In this document: in pieces, positions 17,173 to 26,191 of the stretch
Numbering within the stretch: the stretch's first letter is position 1
Layout of the letters: every line of letters begins with the position of its first letter
Assembly (NCBI RefSeq): GCF_002068095.1
Contig: NZ_LWIG01000033.1
Location: 382,713-428,429 of the forward strand
Length of the DNA: 45,717 nucleotides
Source of the DNA: Bradyrhizobium sacchari
GTDB taxonomy: Bacteria; Pseudomonadota; Alphaproteobacteria; Rhizobiales; Xanthobacteraceae
Direction of reading: 5' to 3'
The notes under the pieces: model-generated
The model's input: only the letters and a program-made list of their open reading frames with translations
What the model was told of the DNA's origin: nothing
The model's database searches: none
Made by a program: the position numbers and the translations under genes

Positions 17173-17225
17173 TTGAGCATGACCTTTCCGGAAAACCGCT
17201 TCACACTTGTCCGGTCATGCTCTAG
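17173..17225. repeat. Intergenic palindromic repeat, family 1, copy A
   Basis: TTGAGCATGACC at one end and GGTCATGCTCTAG at the other form an inverted repeat, with the core CCGGAAAACCGCTTC. A second copy is at 33632-33685. The stop codon of hom (TAG on the minus strand, 17222-17224) lies inside the terminal CTAG. I recall this element as common in Bradyrhizobium intergenic DNA. Confidence 0.75.
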
Positions 17226-18538
17226 TTCTTCTCAATCCTTATGACCTGCGGCCGTCCGCGGATCACCTTGTCCTTCTGCACGGCGGCGAGCGCGCGGCGC
17301 ACCGCGTCCTCATGCGTCGCGTAGGTGATCAGGATGACGGGCACAGGCACCGCCTTGCCGTCGGCACTCGCAGCGCCGCCATTGGGATGACGCTGCACGA
17401 TCGACTCGATCGATATCTTCTGTTCCGCAAGCCGGGTCGCGATCGCGGCGGCAGTGCCGGGGAAATCGCGCGCCAGCAGGCGGATGTAATAGCCGCCTTC
17501 ATGCCGCTCCATCGGCGCCTTCGCGGTATCGCGCAGTTGCGCGATCGGCCGGCCGAACGGATTGGCCCGGATGCCGCGCGCAACGTCCGCGATGTCGGCG
17601 ACGACGGCGGATGCCGTCGCAGCACCGCCGGCGCCAGGGCCGACCAGCGTGATCGGCGGAATGCCCTCGCCATCGATCGTGACCGCGTTGGTGACACCCA
17701 TCACCTGCGCGATCGAGGAGGATTTCGGCACCATGGTCGGATGCACGCGCTGCTCGATGCCCTTGGCGGTGCGAACGGCAACGCCGAGCAGCTTGACGCG
17801 GTAACCGAGCTCGGCGGCCGCGCGCAGATCTTCCGGCGCGATGGAGGAGATGCCTTCGACATACACCGCGCTTTGAGCAACTTTCGTGCCGAAAGCGAGG
17901 CTGGCGAGAATGGCGAGTTTTTGCGCGGTGTCGTGGCCGTCGACGTCGAAGGACGGATCGGCCTCGGCATAACCGAGCCGCTGTGCGTCCTTCAGGCACT
18001 CGGCAAAGGAGAGGCCCTCCTGCTCCATCCGGGTCAGGATGTAATTGCAGGTGCCGTTGAGGATGCCATAGACGCGGTTGATGCCGGTTCCGGCAAGACC
18101 TTCGCGTAACGTCTTGATGACGGGAATGGCGGCGCCGACGGCTGCCTCGAAATTCAGCGCGCCGCCGTGCTTTTCGGCGGCCTTCGCCAGCTTGATGCCG
18201 TGCTTGGCGAGCAGGGCCTTGTTGGCGGTGACGACGGACTTGCCGGCAGCGAGCGCAGCTTCAACCGCGGAGAGCGCGGGGTCGCCCGCGCCGCCCATCA
18301 GTTCGACGAAGCAGTCGACCTCGGGATGGGTGGCGAGCGCAAGCGGATCCTTGGCCCATTCGACGCCGCGAAGGTCAATGCTGCGCTTCTTGCCCTTCGA
18401 GCGCGCGGTGACGGCGACGACGCGAATGCCGCGCCCGCTGCGCCCCGTGAGCACACGCGCTTGCGTTTCAATCAGACGGACGACTTCGGCACCCACGGTG
18501 CCGAGCCCCGCTATGCCCACTTTCAGGGGTGCGACCAT
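17222..18538 (-). CDS. hom: Homoserine dehydrogenase
   Basis: A 438-residue enzyme that reduces aspartate semialdehyde to homoserine, the branch point to threonine and methionine. The N-terminal NAD(P) loop is VGIAGLGTVGAEVV. The catalytic region has GTCNYILTRM and the PSFDVDGHDTAQKLAILASL signature. A C-terminal ACT-like domain follows (YYIRLLARDFPGTAAAIATRL), consistent with threonine feedback control. Length is typical. It begins 29 bases after the aminotransferase stop, which supports an operon of aminotransferase, hom and glpX. The stop codon falls within an intergenic repeat. Confidence 0.96.
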   Translation of the reverse strand: MVAPLKVGIAGLGTVGAEVVRLIETQARVLTGRSGRGIRVVAVTARSKGKKRSIDLRGVEWAKDPLALATHPEVDCFVELMGGAGDPALSAVEAALAAGKSVVTANKALLAKHGIKLAKAAEKHGGALNFEAAVGAAIPVIKTLREGLAGTGINRVYGILNGTCNYILTRMEQEGLSFAECLKDAQRLGYAEADPSFDVDGHDTAQKLAILASLAFGTKVAQSAVYVEGISSIAPEDLRAAAELGYRVKLLGVAVRTAKGIEQRVHPTMVPKSSSIAQVMGVTNAVTIDGEGIPPITLVGPGAGGAATASAVVADIADVARGIRANPFGRPIAQLRDTAKAPMERHEGGYYIRLLARDFPGTAAAIATRLAEQKISIESIVQRHPNGGAASADGKAVPVPVILITYATHEDAVRRALAAVQKDKVIRGRPQVIRIEKN

Positions 18539-18567
18539 GATGCTTTCAGAAAACCTGTCGAAGAGAA

Positions 18568-19788
18568 CTAGCGCCGGTTGGCGAGCGGAACGACGTTGTG
18601 CAACGTTTCGATGCCGCTTTCAAGGAAGCGGCGCACGCCGCGCGCGGCCTGCCTGATCCGTTGCTCGTTTTCCACCATGGCGATGCGGACATATCCTTCA
18701 CCATGCTCGCCGAAGCCGACGCCTGGCGACACCGCAACGCCGGATTTCTCCACCATCAAGGTCGCGAACTGCATGCTGCCGACGCCGCGGAAGGCTTCCG
18801 GCAACGGCACCCAGGCGAACATCGATGCCTCCGGCGGCGGAATTTCCCACCCCGCCCGGCCGAATGATTCCACCAGCGCATCGCGGCGCTTGCGATAGGT
18901 GTCGCGCATCTCCTTGATACAATCGTCCGGGCCGTTCAATGCGGCGGTCGCGGCGACCTGCACCGGCGTGAAGGCGCCGTAGTCGAGATAGGATTTGACG
19001 CGAGCGAGCGCTGCGATGACACGCTCATTGCCGACCGCAAAGCCCATGCGCCAGCCGGCCATCGAGTAGGTCTTCGACATCGAGGTGAACTCGACCGTAA
19101 CGTCCATCGCGCCCGGCACCTGCAGCACCGAGGGCGGCGGGTTGCTCTCGTCGAAATAGACCTCGGCATAGGCGAGGTCGGACAGGATCAGGATCTCGTG
19201 CTTTTTCGCGAAGGCGACGAGGTCCTTGTAGAAGTCCAGGCTCGCGACATAGGCGGTCGGGTTCGAGGGATAGCAGACGACCAGCGCCAGGGGCTTCGGG
19301 ATCGAATGCACGATCGCCCGCTCCGCCGCCTCGAAGAATTGCGGGGTCGGCTCGGAGGGGACCGAGCGGATCACGCCGCCCGCCATCAAAAAGCCGAATG
19401 CGTGAATCGGGTAGCTCGGGTTCGGACAGAGGATGACGTCGCCCGGCGCGGTGATCGCCTGCGCCACGTTGGCAAAGCCTTCCTTGGAGCCGAGTGTCGC
19501 CACCACCTGGGTGTCGGGATTGAGCTTCACGCCGAAGCGGCGGGCGTAATAGGCGGCCTGGGCCCGACGCAGCCCGGGAATGCCGCGGGAGGCCGAATAG
19601 CGGTCGGTGCGCGGCTTGCCGAGCGTTTCCTTGAGCTTCTCCAGCACATGCGGCGGCGCCGGCAGATCCGGATTGCCCATGCCGAGGTCGATGATGTCGG
19701 CCCCGGCATTCCGCGCGGCCGCCTTGGCCCGATTGACCTGCTCGAATACGTAAGGCGGAAGGCGGCGGATGCGGTAAAATTCTTCCAT
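18568..19788 (-). CDS. Class I/II aminotransferase (LL-diaminopimelate/alanine type)
   Basis: A 406-residue PLP enzyme. The PLP lysine is in FTSMSKTYSMAGWRMG, with YPSNPTAYVA and DLAYAEVYFD forming the cofactor pocket. The fold and N-terminus (YRIRRLPPYVFEQVNRAKA) match proteins usually annotated as LL-diaminopimelate aminotransferase or AlaC-like alanine aminotransferase; the exact substrate is not settled by sequence. The start at 19788 is chosen for the family N-terminus; upstream in-frame codons up to 19872 look non-coding, though the site before it (AGAGAG) is weak. Its place upstream of hom suggests a role in aspartate-family or alanine metabolism. Confidence 0.9.
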   Translation of the reverse strand: MEEFYRIRRLPPYVFEQVNRAKAAARNAGADIIDLGMGNPDLPAPPHVLEKLKETLGKPRTDRYSASRGIPGLRRAQAAYYARRFGVKLNPDTQVVATLGSKEGFANVAQAITAPGDVILCPNPSYPIHAFGFLMAGGVIRSVPSEPTPQFFEAAERAIVHSIPKPLALVVCYPSNPTAYVASLDFYKDLVAFAKKHEILILSDLAYAEVYFDESNPPPSVLQVPGAMDVTVEFTSMSKTYSMAGWRMGFAVGNERVIAALARVKSYLDYGAFTPVQVAATAALNGPDDCIKEMRDTYRKRRDALVESFGRAGWEIPPPEASMFAWVPLPEAFRGVGSMQFATLMVEKSGVAVSPGVGFGEHGEGYVRIAMVENEQRIRQAARGVRRFLESGIETLHNVVPLANRR

Positions 19789-20002
19789 GGCTCTCTGGGC
19801 TCCGGGCAACCGGTCAGGACAGAATCGACTGGCCACAAGCGCCGATCGCAAAGGCGCCCGCTTCTGCCGCAAAATGGCTCAAAATCAAATGCTTAGAGCA
19901 TTTTTCGGCGACAGAGGCTGAAGTCGTTCGCCCTGACTCACGGCTGAACTGAGGTCTTTTAGCACGGCAAGACGGGGGCGCCAGCGATTACCTTGCACGG
20001 CC

Positions 20003-20278
20003 TCATTTGGCGTCTTTGGCGGCAACGGCCTGGCGGTCGCGCGCGGCGGCGAGCTCCGCCTCGATCTTGGCCCGCTGGTCCGGCGGGATGACCGCCTGAT
20101 CGCGCTCCGGCGGCAGGTCATGCACCGGCAAATAGGTGCCGGGCTCCTTTGGATGGGCCTGCGCATCCGCAGGCGTGAGATCCGCGAGCTGACTCGAGCA
20201 GCCGCCCAGCGCGAGCGCTGCCATCAGCAGCGCGCCACGGATCGGCAGCGACTTTTGCAGGTCCCATAACGCCAACAC
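20003..20278 (-). CDS. Small lipoprotein, unknown function
   Basis: A 91-residue protein with an N-terminal hydrophobic stretch ending in a lipobox (MAALALGGCSS, Cys near residue 27), so it is probably lipid-anchored in the envelope. The mature part is short, with TYLPVHDLPPERD and an alanine- and acid-rich helical tail. I do not recognise a family. It is divergent from phaC across 254 bases. Confidence 0.7.
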   Translation of the reverse strand: MLALWDLQKSLPIRGALLMAALALGGCSSQLADLTPADAQAHPKEPGTYLPVHDLPPERDQAVIPPDQRAKIEAELAAARDRQAVAAKDAK

Positions 20279-20532
20279 TTGGGAAATCCCCTACACGTCC
20301 CAAAGCACGGCCCCGGGGCAAACCTACCCGACCCCGTGCCCAAGCTCAAACCATTGCTGCCCAAATGGTCCGAGCGAGAAAACAGCCCGGCACTACCAAG
20401 CCGGGCGGTGCGGCCTGATTATGACGGAACCAAGAAAACTTGTCGCAGTGCAGCACATCTTCGCGCGTGTTTAACGCCAAACCTGCGAGCTTCGCGGTGA
20501 CGAATACGGAATGAATCGTTACTGTTCTGCCC
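20279..20532. promoter_or_regulatory. Divergent region between lipoprotein gene and phaC
   Basis: A GC-rich hairpin (GCCCGGC/GCCGGGC, 20385-20406) lies mid-region. On the minus strand it is followed by TGTTTTC, weakly terminator-like. The phaC side carries GCAGTGCAGCAC near 20446-20457, a TGCA-rich stretch that could interest a PhaR-type regulator. No strong ribosome-binding site precedes phaC. Confidence 0.3.
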
Positions 20533-22356
20533 ATGAGTACCGCCACGACCGACAAGCCCGGCTCCGGGACAGCCAAGTCCGAGACGAAGTTCGATGCGGA
20601 AGCCTTCGCGATGAATGTCGCGCGGGCGATGGAAAGCGGCGGCAAGGCGCTGGCTGCCTACCTCAAGCCGCGCGAGAGCGGCGAGGTGCAGGACCGGCCG
20701 CCGGCCGAGCTTGCCGAGGTCGTCAAGACCTTCACCTCGGTCGCCGAGTACTGGCTGTCGGACTCGTCCCGCTCGTCGGACATCCAAACCAAGCTCGCCA
20801 AGGACTATCTCGACCTCTGGGGCTCGGCGGCGCGCCGCATGGCCGGCCAGGACGTCGAGCCGGCGATCGCGCCCTCGCCGCGCGACAAGCGCTTCGCCGA
20901 TCCGGAATGGAAGTCGAACCAGTTCTTCGATTTCGTGATGCAGCTCTATCTGCTCACGACCAAATGGGCGCAAGAGCTGGTGCGCGACGCCGACGGCCTC
21001 GATCCGCATACCCGCCGCAAGGCCGAGTTCTACGTGCAGCAGGTCACCAATGCGATCTCGCCGTCGAACTTCGTCCTGACCAATCCGGAAGTGCTGCGCG
21101 AGACGGTGGCGAGCAGCGGCGAGAACCTGGCGCGCGGCCTGAAGATGCTGGCCGAGGACATCGCAGCCGGCAAGGGCATGCTGAAGATCCGCCAGTCCAA
21201 CCCGGACAACCTCGTCGTGGGCGTCAACATGGCGACGACGCCGGGCAAGGTGATCTACCAGAACGAGATGATGCAGCTGATCCAGTATTCGCCGACCACG
21301 GAGAAGGTGCTGCGCACCCCGCTCCTGATCGTGCCGCCCTGGATCAACAAGTTCTACATCCTCGATCTCAAGCCGGAGAAATCCTACATCAAGTGGTGCG
21401 TCGACCAGGGCATCACCGTGTTCGTGATCTCATGGGTCAATCCCGACAAGCGGCTCGGCAACAAGAGCTGGGAAGACTACATGAAGGAAGGCCCGCTCAC
21501 GGCGATGGACGTGATCGAGAAGATCACCGGCGAGATGAAGGTGCACACCGCCGGCTATTGCGTCGGCGGCACCATGCTCGCGACCACGCTGGCCTGGCTT
21601 GCCGAGAAGCGCCGCCAGCGCGTGAGCTCGGCGACGTTCTTCGCGGCGCAGGTCGACTTTACCCATGCGGGCGATCTCCTCGTGTTCGTCGACGAGGACC
21701 AGATCGCAGCCCTCGAGCACGACATGAAGACGGCCGGCGTGCTCGAAGGCTCGAAGATGGCGATGGCCTTCAACATGCTGCGCTCCAACGACCTGATCTG
21801 GTCCTACGTCGTCAGCAACTACCTGAAGGGCCAGCAGCCGAGCGCGTTCGACCTGTTGCACTGGAATTCGGACGCGACGCGCATGACGGCGTCGAACCAT
21901 TCGTACTACTTGCGCAACTGCTATCTGGAGAACCGGCTCTCGACCGGCACGATGGTGCTCGACAACACCCTGCTCGACCTCTCCAAGGTGAAGGTGCCCG
22001 TCTACAACCTCGCCACCCGCGAGGACCATATCGCCCCGGCCGAGTCGGTGCTGTACGGCTCGCAGTTCTTCGGCGGCCCCGTGAAATACGTGCTGTCCGG
22101 ATCAGGCCACATCGCAGGTGTTGTCAATCCGCCCGCCTCGAACAAGTACCAGTACTGGACCAACGACAACATCAAGGACGTCACCGTCGCCGAATGGATG
22201 AAGGGTGCGGTCGAGCACAAGGGCTCATGGTGGCCGGACTGGCGCGAATGGCTGGGCAGCCTCGATCCCGAGGAAGTCCCGGCGCGCAACGTCGGCAGCG
22301 AGGCTCTGCCCCCGATCGAGGACGCGCCCGGCAGCTATGTCAGGGTTCGCGCATAG
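20533..22356 (+). CDS. phaC: Class I polyhydroxyalkanoate synthase
   Basis: A 607-residue enzyme that polymerises (R)-hydroxyacyl-CoA into PHA storage polymer on granules. The lipase-like box GYCVGGT holds the catalytic Cys C343. D498 (ATREDHIAP) and H526 (SGSGHIAGVVNPP) complete the triad. The N-terminal domain with WDLYL-type surroundings and the PWINKFYILDL segment fit class I enzymes, which work without a PhaE or PhaR subunit. Length is normal. The ATG at 20533 is chosen for length, as upstream sequence has no coding character in this frame. No phaA/phaB is adjacent; the next gene is a MAPEG protein 64 bases downstream. Confidence 0.97.
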   Translation: MSTATTDKPGSGTAKSETKFDAEAFAMNVARAMESGGKALAAYLKPRESGEVQDRPPAELAEVVKTFTSVAEYWLSDSSRSSDIQTKLAKDYLDLWGSAARRMAGQDVEPAIAPSPRDKRFADPEWKSNQFFDFVMQLYLLTTKWAQELVRDADGLDPHTRRKAEFYVQQVTNAISPSNFVLTNPEVLRETVASSGENLARGLKMLAEDIAAGKGMLKIRQSNPDNLVVGVNMATTPGKVIYQNEMMQLIQYSPTTEKVLRTPLLIVPPWINKFYILDLKPEKSYIKWCVDQGITVFVISWVNPDKRLGNKSWEDYMKEGPLTAMDVIEKITGEMKVHTAGYCVGGTMLATTLAWLAEKRRQRVSSATFFAAQVDFTHAGDLLVFVDEDQIAALEHDMKTAGVLEGSKMAMAFNMLRSNDLIWSYVVSNYLKGQQPSAFDLLHWNSDATRMTASNHSYYLRNCYLENRLSTGTMVLDNTLLDLSKVKVPVYNLATREDHIAPAESVLYGSQFFGGPVKYVLSGSGHIAGVVNPPASNKYQYWTNDNIKDVTVAEWMKGAVEHKGSWWPDWREWLGSLDPEEVPARNVGSEALPPIEDAPGSYVRVRA

Positions 22357-22420
22357 CGGACGCTGCCGTGCTCTTGTATAGACTCGCTCTCAACTCAGCG
22401 ACGACAGAGGGGACCGGACT

Positions 22421-22819
22421 ATGACGCGCGAATTGTTCTGGCTGACACTGACGGTGATCCTGACCGGGATCCTCTGGATTCCCTACACCATCAACCGCTG
22501 CCAGGTGCGCGGGCTCACTGGCGCCATGGCCAACCCCTCGCGCGGCGACAAGCCTCAGGCCGAGTGGGCCAACCGCCTGATGTTCGCGCATGACAACGCG
22601 GTCGAGAACCTCGTGCTGTTCGCGCCGCTGGTGCTGATCCTGAACGCGATCGACTATTCCTCGAAATGGACCGTGCTCGCCTGCGCCGTCTATTTCTGGG
22701 CCCGCGTCGCCCACCTGATCGTGTACGCGCTCGGCATCCCGGTGTTTCGCACCCTCGCCTTCACCGTCGGCTTCCTCGCGCAGGCCGTGCTGGTGCTGGC
22801 GATCTTCAAGGTGGTCTGA
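22421..22819 (+). CDS. MAPEG-family membrane protein
   Basis: A 132-residue protein with four hydrophobic segments (about residues 5-22, 60-77, 82-102 and 108-130). It has the MAPEG pattern (RLMFAHDNAVENLVLFAPLV, with the Asn/Glu pair of the glutathione-binding helix). Eukaryotic relatives are glutathione transferases and leukotriene synthases; bacterial roles are poorly known. A GAGGGGAC site precedes the ATG. It may be read with phaC (64-base gap), but a functional link is not obvious. Confidence 0.85.
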   Translation: MTRELFWLTLTVILTGILWIPYTINRCQVRGLTGAMANPSRGDKPQAEWANRLMFAHDNAVENLVLFAPLVLILNAIDYSSKWTVLACAVYFWARVAHLIVYALGIPVFRTLAFTVGFLAQAVLVLAIFKVV

Positions 22820-23291
22820 CCTCGCCCGGAGGCGGGCTCATGCCCAGCTGCTCCAGCCCGGATTTTTACCGGTTTCAGGAGCGGCGTCGAGGTTCGCCGT
22901 CGACAAGCACTCACCAGGCGTAACGGACGACCCCCGTCCCTGCGTAGCTGCGCATGACGCTGGAAAACTCGCCTTCGAATTTGCCGGCGACTGAAAAGAC
23001 CAATGAGTGTCGCGATGAATTGTCGAGCATACCTCCGTCCGTCGCCCCGCATCCCGGAATCCGCCTTCCGCAAACATCCAAATGCCCGGCTCAGCCGGAC
23101 CGAAAAGAATTGTTTTCGGACCTATCACACGCGGGTCACGCGCTCGCTCAACGCGCATTGATCTGACGCTTGCCGTCTGGCCGCGCGCAGTTTCACGCTG
23201 TCTTGAGACATGGGGGCAGGCACGAGCTGTACGCTCGCGCAATCCCGAGATAGTGTCGCGTGCTGGCGGCAAGCGAAGCGAGGAAGCCGTG
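22820..23291. other. Intergenic region with a possible gene relic
   Basis: No intact gene is supported in these 472 bases. The minus strand at 22911-23030 codes for what looks like the last strands of an outer-membrane beta-barrel (separate entry). Base composition is slightly lower in GC near 22970-23030 and 23100-23125. Confidence 0.5.
22911..23030 (-). pseudogene. Possible relic of an outer-membrane beta-barrel C-terminus
   Basis: The minus strand reads L-D-N-S-S-R-H, then SLVFSVAGKFEGEFSSV, then M-R-S-Y-A-G-T-G-V-V-R-Y-A-W and a stop. Alternating hydrophobic residues and a final aromatic residue with Tyr at the third and Val at the fifth position from the end match the beta-signal of outer-membrane barrels or autotransporters. 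The frame is closed by a stop about 20 codons further upstream and has no start or ribosome-binding site, so it would be a decayed fragment. Confidence 0.3.
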
Positions 23292-23642
23292 ATGCGGATC
23301 CTTTTGCCGATCATCGCGATGATCGCGCTCACCGGAGCTTGCAGCGAGGCCGGCGCGCAGGCGCGATGCCCTGAGTTGATCCGCCTGCGTAGCGCGGCGG
23401 TCGAGGCCTCAAAGCCGATAACGCGCGCTTTGATGTCGAGCCGCTGCGATGCTTATATTAGCGCGTCCCTCGCCTGGAGCGCCGTGGTCGACTATGCGCG
23501 CGACCATCAGGACGTATGCGATGTTTCCAATCGCCTGCTGAGCGACCTCGAGAAATATCATCTTGATAGCGTGACCGCCCGCATCAACGTGTGTGCCGGC
23601 CGGCCTGTTCGGCCGTTCCCGGCCGACGTCGTTCTCCAATGA
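23292..23642 (+). CDS. Small exported Cys-containing protein, unknown function
   Basis: A 116-residue protein with a signal peptide (MRILLPIIAMIALTGACSEA, cleavage probably after A-G-A-Q-A). The mature part of about 93 residues is helical and has four cysteines (RCPEL, SRCDAY, DVCDVS, NVCAGR), enough for two disulfides in the periplasm. L-T-G-A-C is a poor lipobox. GAGGAAG lies 6 bases before the ATG at 23292; in-frame sequence upstream looks non-coding. No family recognised. It ends 61 bases before the convergent argC stop. Confidence 0.65.
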   Translation: MRILLPIIAMIALTGACSEAGAQARCPELIRLRSAAVEASKPITRALMSSRCDAYISASLAWSAVVDYARDHQDVCDVSNRLLSDLEKYHLDSVTARINVCAGRPVRPFPADVVLQ

Positions 23643-23653
23643 GGAACGTCGCG

Positions 23654-23673
23654 CGCGCCGCCGAAGCGGCGCG
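23654..23673. terminator. GC-rich hairpin between convergent genes
   Basis: CGCGCCGC and GCGGCGCG arms with a CGAA loop give an 8-bp perfect stem between the small exported protein and argC. There is no T-run on either strand, so its role in ending transcripts is uncertain. Confidence 0.35.
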
Positions 23674-23703
23674 GCGCTGCGTCCAGGGCATGACAGCGCG
23701 CCC

Positions 23704-24687
23704 CTACTCCTCCGGCAGACCCAGCATCAGCCGCATGTTCTGCACGGCTGCGCCCGAGGCGCCCTTGCCGAGATTGTCGAGCCGCGCGACCAGCACCGCC
23801 TGGTGATATTTGTCGCTGGCGAAGACGTAGAGCTCGAGCATGTTGGTCTCGTTGAGCGCTTCCGGCTCGAGCCGGCCGCCCTTGCTCGCCTCGTTCTGCA
23901 GCGGCATCACCTTGACGTACTTTGAACCGGCATATCGCTTGGCCAGCGCGGCCTGAAGGTCGGCACCGCCCGGCTTGCCCGGCAGCGTGTCGAGCTGGAG
24001 CGGCACCGAGACCAGCATGCCCTGCCGGTAGTTGCCGACCGAGGGGATGAAGATCGGCCGCCGCGTCAGGTTCGAATAGAGCTGCATCTCCGGCAGATGC
24101 TTGTGCTCGAAGCCGAGACCGTAGAGTTCGAAGGACGGCGCGCTGCCGTCTTCAAAGCTCGCGATCATCGACTTGCCGCCGCCGGAATAGCCGCTCACCG
24201 CGTTCACGGTGACGGGATAGTCCTGCGGCAGCAGGCCGGCATCGACGATCGGACGGAGCAGCGCGATCGCACCGGTCGGATAGCAGCCGGGATTGGAGAC
24301 CTTCTTCGCCGCCTTGATCTTGCCGGCCTGGTCCGCCGCCAGCTCCGGAAAGCCATAGGCCCAGTCCGGAGCGACCCGGTAGGCGGTCGAGGCATCCAGC
24401 ACCTTCGGTCCCGCCGCGCCCATGCTGTCGACCAGCGCCACAGTTTCCCTGGCAGCGTCATCGGGCAGGCAGAGGATGACGAGATCCACCTCCTCCATCA
24501 GCGCCTTCTTGGCGGCGGGATCCTTGCGCTTGTCGTCAGCAATCGTCTTCACGACGACGTCGTTCTGGAGCTTCAGCCGCTCGTTGATGCCGAGCCCGGT
24601 GGTGCCCGAGCCGCCGTCGACGAAGACGGTTGCGGGCTTTTTCGCAGCGCCGGTGGCCGGGGCTTTCGTGGTTTCCGTGAGGCTCAT
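23704..24687 (-). CDS. argC: N-acetyl-gamma-glutamyl-phosphate reductase, type 2
   Basis: A 327-residue arginine-biosynthesis enzyme that reduces N-acetylglutamyl phosphate to the semialdehyde. The N-terminal [17 protein letters not shown] is the NADP loop of the short (type 2) ArgC branch. [15 protein letters not shown] holds the catalytic Cys, and [10 protein letters not shown] and KHLPEMQLY complete the pattern. The start overlaps the stop of the PaiB-like gene by 4 bases (ATGA), so the pair is translationally coupled. A second, long-type argC elsewhere in the genome is common in this group. Confidence 0.95.
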   Translation of the reverse strand: MSLTETTKAPATGAAKKPATVFVDGGSGTTGLGINERLKLQNDVVVKTIADDKRKDPAAKKALMEEVDLVILCLPDDAARETVALVDSMGAAGPKVLDASTAYRVAPDWAYGFPELAADQAGKIKAAKKVSNPGCYPTGAIALLRPIVDAGLLPQDYPVTVNAVSGYSGGGKSMIASFEDGSAPSFELYGLGFEHKHLPEMQLYSNLTRRPIFIPSVGNYRQGMLVSVPLQLDTLPGKPGGADLQAALAKRYAGSKYVKVMPLQNEASKGGRLEPEALNETNMLELYVFASDKYHQAVLVARLDNLGKGASGAAVQNMRLMLGLPEE

Positions 24688-25352
24688 GGTACGCTCCTTT
24701 CGAGCTTGTCGGTTTCGGCCGCGAAGGCTTCCGGCCTCACGTCCTGCATCAGTTGCGCGATCTGCCTGGCATCGGCGTCGGCTTGCGCGCCGAGCGCGTT
24801 TGCGATTGCCGTATAATCGGCGTCGGACTTGTGCTGGTTGAGCTTGAAGCTGCCCTCGACCTCTTCAACCGTCATGACCAGACCTACGATTCCCTTCTTC
24901 ATCGCTTCCAGCCGGCCCGCCGTCATCTTGCCCGAGGTCCACGGCTTCTTCGGCAGCAGCCAATTCTCAAACTTGTCGCTGAGCGTATCGACCTGCACCG
25001 AGAGCTCCTCGTCTGACAACGGCCGTACCGGCCCGCTCAGGTGCACCGACTGGTACAACCAGGTCGGCACCTGATCCGGCGAGACGTACCAGTCCGGCGA
25101 TACATAGGCATCGGGGCCGTTGACCGCGAGCATCCAGGCGGCCGCGCCGTCCGCCAGCTTTACCAGCGGATTGTGACGGGCGACATGAAAGGCGGCCTGC
25201 GGCGTGCCATCTGCGGCATAGGTCAAATAGAACGGCAACGGCGAAGCGATCGGCTTCCTGCCGTCGAAGGCGCACATGGTGCCGAAGCCGCGCTCTTCGG
25301 CGAATTTCAGGCTCGCGGCGCGGTCCTGCTTGAAAAACGGTGGCGTGTACAT
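24684..25352 (-). CDS. FMN-binding PaiB-family protein
   Basis: A 222-residue split-barrel flavin-binding protein of the PaiB family, often annotated as negative transcriptional regulator. The N-terminal [11 protein letters not shown], then HVARHNPL and [20 protein letters not shown], are family signatures. The C-terminal [10 protein letters not shown] motif is also typical. In Bacillus, PaiB affects sporulation and protease genes; a role in small-molecule oxidation or resistance is equally possible. It overlaps argC by 4 bases, so the two are co-expressed. Confidence 0.88.
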   Translation of the reverse strand: MYTPPFFKQDRAASLKFAEERGFGTMCAFDGRKPIASPLPFYLTYAADGTPQAAFHVARHNPLVKLADGAAAWMLAVNGPDAYVSPDWYVSPDQVPTWLYQSVHLSGPVRPLSDEELSVQVDTLSDKFENWLLPKKPWTSGKMTAGRLEAMKKGIVGLVMTVEEVEGSFKLNQHKSDADYTAIANALGAQADADARQIAQLMQDVRPEAFAAETDKLERSVP

Positions 25353-25575
25353 CGTGGTCTCCTGCTGGGCCTCCTTGGGGGAGCCGCCGGATCAGATCGC
25401 GCTGACAGGAGAGAGGATGCCGCGGATCGGGTCCAGCGGCAAAGACGATGATCTCAAACGCGATCGACCGCCCAAACCGCTAAGCTGCGGCGGCGGCGAC
25501 GAGCGAACAGAATGGTCGCGGCGTTGATCATGGCGCGCGGCTATAAGGCCAGTCGCGGTTCCCGTCAAGGTCCGG

Positions 25576-26106
25576 TCAGAACAACCGCCAGATCCATTCC
25601 ATGATCTTCGCGATCACGTCGCCGAACAGCAGCAGTGCGGCCGACCAGATCAGGGCCGACACGAAATTGGCGGCCTGGAAGCTCCAGTACGGCATCTCGA
25701 AAATGCCGGCCGCGAGCGGCACCGAGGCACGCAAGGGGCCGAAGAAGCGGCCGATGAAGATGCTGGGTATACCCCAGCTCCGCACAAAGGCCTCGCCCCT
25801 GGGCAGCAGCTCCGGATAGCGCGAGAGCGGCCACATCTGGGCGACGTGTTCCTTGTAGCGGTAGCCGAACCAGTAGGAGACCCAGTCGCCCAGCGCGGCG
25901 CCAAGGCCGCCGGCGATCCAGACCGGATAGAAGCTGATGCCGCTCACCCCGATCAGCGCGCCGATCGCCACCAGCGCGCCCCAGGCCGGGATCAAGAGCG
26001 AGATGAAAGCGAGCGACTCGCCGAAGGCCAGCAGGAACACGATCGGAGCTGCCCAAGCCTGGTGAGCGCGCACGAAATCGGCCAGGGCGTGCGCAAACTG
26101 CTCCAT
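25576..26106 (-). CDS. DedA-family membrane protein
   Basis: A 176-residue inner-membrane protein of the DedA/VTT family, now known to include lipid (undecaprenyl phosphate, phospholipid) flippases. Seen are hydrophobic helices at about residues 18-60 and 130-172, re-entrant segments, and the motif GRFFGPLRASVPLAAGI with the conserved F/Y-G-R-x-x-P-x-x-R arrangement. E29 (AFGESLAF) fits the conserved acidic residue. It is divergent from parE over 272 bases that contain a perfect inverted repeat. Confidence 0.9.
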   Translation of the reverse strand: MEQFAHALADFVRAHQAWAAPIVFLLAFGESLAFISLLIPAWGALVAIGALIGVSGISFYPVWIAGGLGAALGDWVSYWFGYRYKEHVAQMWPLSRYPELLPRGEAFVRSWGIPSIFIGRFFGPLRASVPLAAGIFEMPYWSFQAANFVSALIWSAALLLFGDVIAKIMEWIWRLF

Positions 26107-26174
26107 TCCGAAATAGCCTTCCCGCCCGCCTCAAGGTGCTGCTCGATGAAAACGACTGGTAAGCCAAGGGCTTG

Positions 26175-26191
26175 TGTGACATCAAGTCACA
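26175..26191. promoter_or_regulatory. Inverted repeat between dedA-like gene and parE
   Basis: TGTGAC-ATCAA-GTCACA is a perfect 6-bp dyad with a 5-base spacer, 69 bases upstream of the DedA start. It resembles CRP/FNR-type sites, but the TGTGA to TCACA spacing is 7 rather than 6. It is a candidate operator for the dedA-like gene. Confidence 0.45.

Noticed and set aside
20511..22424. Plus-strand frame of 637 codons in another frame over phaC
   Set aside because: Arginine-rich shadow; phaC with its full catalytic triad is in the other frame.
22838..23332. Minus-strand open frame of 164 codons in the gap after the MAPEG gene
   Set aside because: Composition and lack of a ribosome-binding site argue against it. 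The barrel-like signal is in a different frame of the same strand.
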